A DNA stretch of 64,000 nucleotides, from NCBI GenBank assembly GCA_043228905.1, contig JBHGNT010000011.1:16182001-16246000 (forward strand), written 5' to 3'. A program made the position numbers and the translations under genes. Source of the DNA: Azolla caroliniana (lineage: Eukaryota > Polypodiophyta). This document shows, one piece after another, positions 60,771 to 64,000 of the stretch. How positions within the stretch are numbered: the stretch's first letter is position 1; each line of letters opens with the position of its first letter. The notes beneath the pieces are model-generated. The model ran no database searches and had not been told where the DNA came from. It worked only from the letters and a program-made list of their open reading frames with translations.

Positions 60771-63700
60771 TTATATACTTACCGTGTTATCATCGTTCTT
60801 CTTATATACTATGTCCTTCAATCCAGTTGAAAAATTCTGACAGAACTGCAAAGAAGGAAAAATCCCTGAGTTAAATTTCATAATGAAATAAAAAGGATTT
60901 CTCCCTGAACCTCAACAAGCCTGCCCATGCATGGAAGAAAAGAACTGTAACTGTTGTTACCGTAAAAAATCCCTGAGTTAGGTTTCATAATGAAATAAAA
61001 AGGGTTTCCCCCTGAACCTCAACAAGCCTGCCCATGCATGGAAGAAAATAACTGTGTAACTGTTGTTACCGTATCGTACTCCTGGGTATTGCCTTCTGCT
61101 TTCTGAACCTCCACCATAAATAGAGAGGGGCCGAGCTCAAAAACCTGAACCACCAATATCACAGCAAACATCAATATTAATAATTCCCATACTAAACAAT
61201 ATTTCCAACAAAAAAATCCTCATAGAACTGACCTCTGTCGCTACAGATAACTGTCCTTCCCTACCTGCTGTAGCTCCTTGGAGCTTCAACTGCATGAGCA
61301 AACCTCAATATTATTCAACATAAAACAGCCTCCACACATTGCTGGGAGTAAAATGACGAGTGTGAGTATGTATGTGCATAGAAGTTGAGTAGAAATAGAA
61401 CAGAAAAAAGGGCAGAAGTTGTGAATAAGTAACAAGTAGAAATTGAGTGAAATTTTAGTAGAAATAGAATGTAAAAGCTTACTTTGAAATCATGTTTCTC
61501 AACATTGAAACCAAGGGGTTTGGCAGTCTCCTCCATCTTTGAAATGATCTCCGATGCAGGATGCATAGATGTGAAACTTGAACTTTTTTTCATTGTCTGA
61601 GTTTTTAAATGAGAGAAACTGGATCAAAATTCTTTTTTTTTTGGTTTTTTCCAGGGTTAAAAAAACTACTCAGCACAATATGCAACAGACCTCTGTTGTT
61701 TCAAACAACCCGGAGAGATTCAGACCACTAGAGAAAGATATGAGCTCGAATGCATTAAGGAAAGGAGGCTTGGATACTTTGGGTTCCTTCTTTTCAGTCA
61801 CAAAATGCTCCTAATACAGGAAGTTTTCAGCATTCTCAGTAAAAGCTACATCCAGGAGATGCTGATAAAGAATTAAACTACCCATTTGGGTTTCCCATAC
61901 TTTGGAGTCATTGAAGACCATATGGACATCATCAACGTTGATCTCTTCCTCAACCTTATTGTTCTCTGGCTTGTACCCCTCCTTAAACCAGGGATCCTCA
62001 AGAACTTGCGCCATAGTGATCCGCTGCACAATATATAAATCTTGTAAGATTGAGTTGCCCATTCTATATGGACATGCAGCATGTACCCATTTTTTATTCA
62101 CAATTATGTTATGTAGGTCTTACGTGCTTTGGATTTGGTGTCAATATCCTTCTGATCAACTTCTGAGCTCCTTCTGGGAAGCCCCGTGGAGTTCTGTACT
62201 CACTCTTAATAATCTGGGAGCATCAAAAACAGGAATTCGAGTTTAGGCAAAGCCAAACAGGTATATACTATACACCATCCATATGTAGTAGACATGTGGT
62301 GGTGGAACACATATGATTCTTAAGAGATGACACCTTCTTATAAAGCTGCATCAGATTTCCATCTTCAAAAGGTAGCGATCCCGTCATTAAGACGAACAAG
62401 ATTACACCACATGACCATAGGTCTGCTTTTGCTCCATCGTAGCCTTTGCTACAGATGATCTAACACACCACAAAACAAATCAACATGATCAATAACAAAC
62501 AAATATTAACATGTGTATGTGTGAGGAATGCAAATACCTCTGGAGCAACATAATTTGGCGTTCCACATGCAGTATGTAGAAGTCCATCTGTCTGAAGGAG
62601 AAGACTTAATGATTATCAATAATAACACACACGATATTCCTTCATTGCAGAGTGGCAAATGGCAATTGTGAATGTTATATTTGACTTACCAAACATTGTT
62701 CTTTCAATGCACTCAATCCAAAATCAGATATCTTCAGATTGCCATCCTCATCTAGGAGCAAATTTTCAGGCTGCAAAGACAAAACAGGATTGTGTGCTGA
62801 AGGTTAACCTAACAAGAAGACCTATTACACGGCATGCACAGATTCAGATGACCGGTGATCTAATCAATAACCTTCAAGTCCCTGTGATATACACCCTTGC
62901 TGTGGCAGTAGTTTACTGCGTTAATTAGTTGCTGGAAATATTTCCTGGCTTCTCTCTCAGACAGTCTCCGCTGGTATCTCTGAGAACATTCCATATCAGC
63001 TCATAAGGAGAACATCCCAAATTGATTCATAAGAAAACTAACTAGGTACAATAATCCACAATCTAGACCTAGCTCAACTACTTACAATTTTTTTCAGCAA
63101 TTCTCCTCCAGCAGCAAACTCGAGAACAAAGTAAACCTTGGTCTTGCTGGCCATGACCTTCAAATCAGAAAAGAGTACTAATATATAAAACTAACACACA
63201 CATCAAGGCATTTTAGATCTGATATCAATACAAAGATCAGAGAGTGGATCCAAATCAGTAATGATGAAATACGATTGGCAGGTGACTTACTTCGAAAAGT
63301 TGCACTATGTTCGGATGCTTTACCAGCTTCATAGTGGAGATCTCACGTTTGATCTGAGATAATTGTGGAGGTGGAAACAGAGTGAATATGTTTATTGCAG
63401 ATTGCAGAGACCACAAGAAAACTCGGTGCAGTGCAGAGCTCTATCATACACACATACACACATCAAAGAGATCACACACCTGTTCGGATAACTTGTGCTT
63501 CAGAATTTTCTCCTTGTCAAAAATTTTGATGGCGTAAGTATCACCAGTCGTAACATGCCTGGCAAGTTTAACTTTGGCGAAATTTCCCTCACCCAGGGTA
63601 CGGCTAAGCTCATATATGCCCACCCGTGTTCGGACATGAGCATCAAAATCAGCAGAGTGGGAAGAAGAGAAGGATGGGGTGGACGATGAACGAGAGGGGG

Positions 63701-63860
63701 GTCGTGGCCGTGGCAGGGGCCGCGATTGGGGAGGATCAGGAGCAGGGGGAGGGGAGGTGGGATTAACAGCTACATCTGGAGGATTTGGGGAACTACTGTT
63801 GCTACTGCGTACAGAAGAGGAAGGGCCAAGGGGGGATGGATTAGCAGTAGCCGTCTGCAT
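60771..63860 (-). CDS. CBL-interacting Ser/Thr protein kinase (CIPK / SnRK3), 14 exons, 512 aa
   Basis: Exons on the minus strand: 63860-63480, 63353-63291, 63157-63086, 62979-62872, 62770-62690, 62591-62538, 62459-62334, 62213-62124, 62023-61901, 61810-61691, 61596-61483, 61289-61233, 61144-61070, 60845-60771. All introns are GT...AG in phase 0. The ATG at 63860 is the first in frame; the frame before it codes only His/Leu runs and has no ATG. Residues 1-~79 are a Pro/Ser-rich extension, longer than in most CIPKs. The kinase domain has [17 protein letters not shown] (K112), YHRDLKPENLL, DFGLSA and APE. The NAF motif ([19 protein letters not shown]385) binds calcium-loaded CBL sensors. The PPI region ([20 protein letters not shown]) follows. 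The tail ends [12 protein letters not shown]... Many introns place it in the intron-rich CIPK clade (SOS2/CIPK3/8/9/23 group). CIPKs control ion channels and transporters at membranes; which member this is cannot be said. Confidence 0.95.
60858..61072 (-). repeat. ~107-bp tandem duplication filling intron 13 of the CIPK gene and copying its donor
   Basis: ATCCCTGAGTTA...CATAATGAAATAAAAAGG...CAACAAGCCTGCCCATGCAT...CTGTTGTTACCGTA occurs twice at an offset of 107-109 bases. The unit reaches the exon 13 border, so the donor word ACG|GTAACAACAG is present at 61072-61063 and again at about 60963-60953. Confidence 0.85.
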
Positions 63861-64000
63861 TCCTTTGCGATGAAGAAGAAGAAGAAGAAGAAGAAGAAGA
63901 TGATGATGATGATGAGACACAGCAACTAGCGAGTCCTATGCTCTGATCTGCTCTGCTCTGATCTGGTCTGATCTGCCCTACTCTGCAGCTCGTCTGTCAA
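63861..64000. repeat. CIPK leader with GAA and GAT microsatellites
   Basis: GAA repeats (about 63870-63899) run into GAT repeats (63900-63913), followed by TCTGATCTGCTCTG-like repeats (about 63945-63985). They lie in the 5' leader or promoter of the CIPK gene, which continues beyond the window. Confidence 0.85.

Noticed and set aside
1-64000. tRNA, rRNA, operon-type or defence-island features
   Set aside because: No cloverleaf, rRNA core or gene-cluster organisation was recognised by eye. A tRNAscan or Rfam search would be needed to exclude small RNA genes fully.

Overview
The window is nuclear DNA of a land plant. The evidence is spliced genes with GT/AG introns, a GH35 beta-galactosidase with a plant-type lectin tail, a chloroplast ferredoxin-thioredoxin reductase subunit, a CBL-interacting protein kinase, trihelix and B3 DNA-binding proteins, and a PLS-type pentatricopeptide repeat (PPR) gene. 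The C-terminal wording of the PPR protein (LLGACQKWGNVNLGK), a decayed second PPR copy 10 kb away, a compact TADA and AT-rich spacers full of microsatellites fit a seed-free vascular plant, most likely a fern. That placement is an inference from memory. No bacterial, organellar, CRISPR or prophage sequence was seen.

Layout. 1-1921 (-): 3' part of a PPR gene running off the left edge. 1.9-7 kb: AT-rich spacer, then a microsatellite-rich leader. 6972-9101 (+): two-exon gene for an unrecognised 678-aa protein. 9.1-15.9 kb: spacer with an LTR-like fragment and a PPR pseudogene. 15942-17372 (+): intronless divergent B3-domain protein. 19475-25063 (-): complete 18-exon beta-galactosidase (918 aa). 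27345-29541 (+): two-exon rhomboid-like protein with a RanBP2 zinc finger (RBL14 type). 31707-42352 (-): six-exon ferredoxin-thioredoxin reductase catalytic subunit (150 aa), whose 7.8-kb first intron holds a decayed Ty1/copia element. 45529-47330 (-): two-exon trihelix factor (425 aa). 52836-53360 (-): possible small intronless gene. 56356-58210 (+): four-exon chloroplast-type tRNA adenosine deaminase of unusually compact form (289 aa). 60771-63860 (-): 14-exon CIPK (512 aa). The multi-exon models were assembled by hand; every junction has GT/AG borders and keeps the reading frame.

The genes are ordinary, unrelated housekeeping, regulatory and cell-wall genes. They are not an operon or a pathway cluster, and I see no credible new biological system. 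The most distinctive property is the number of direct tandem duplications with units of about 20-265 bp. They occur in spacers, inside one LTR, and across splice sites in two genes: the exon 8 donor of the beta-galactosidase, where the copied donor is dead, and the exon 13 donor of the CIPK, where the copied donor is intact. Next in interest are the TADA without the long N-terminal region of flowering-plant homologues, the large intron of the reductase gene with its embedded copia element, and the sharp change in base composition inside the single B3 exon.
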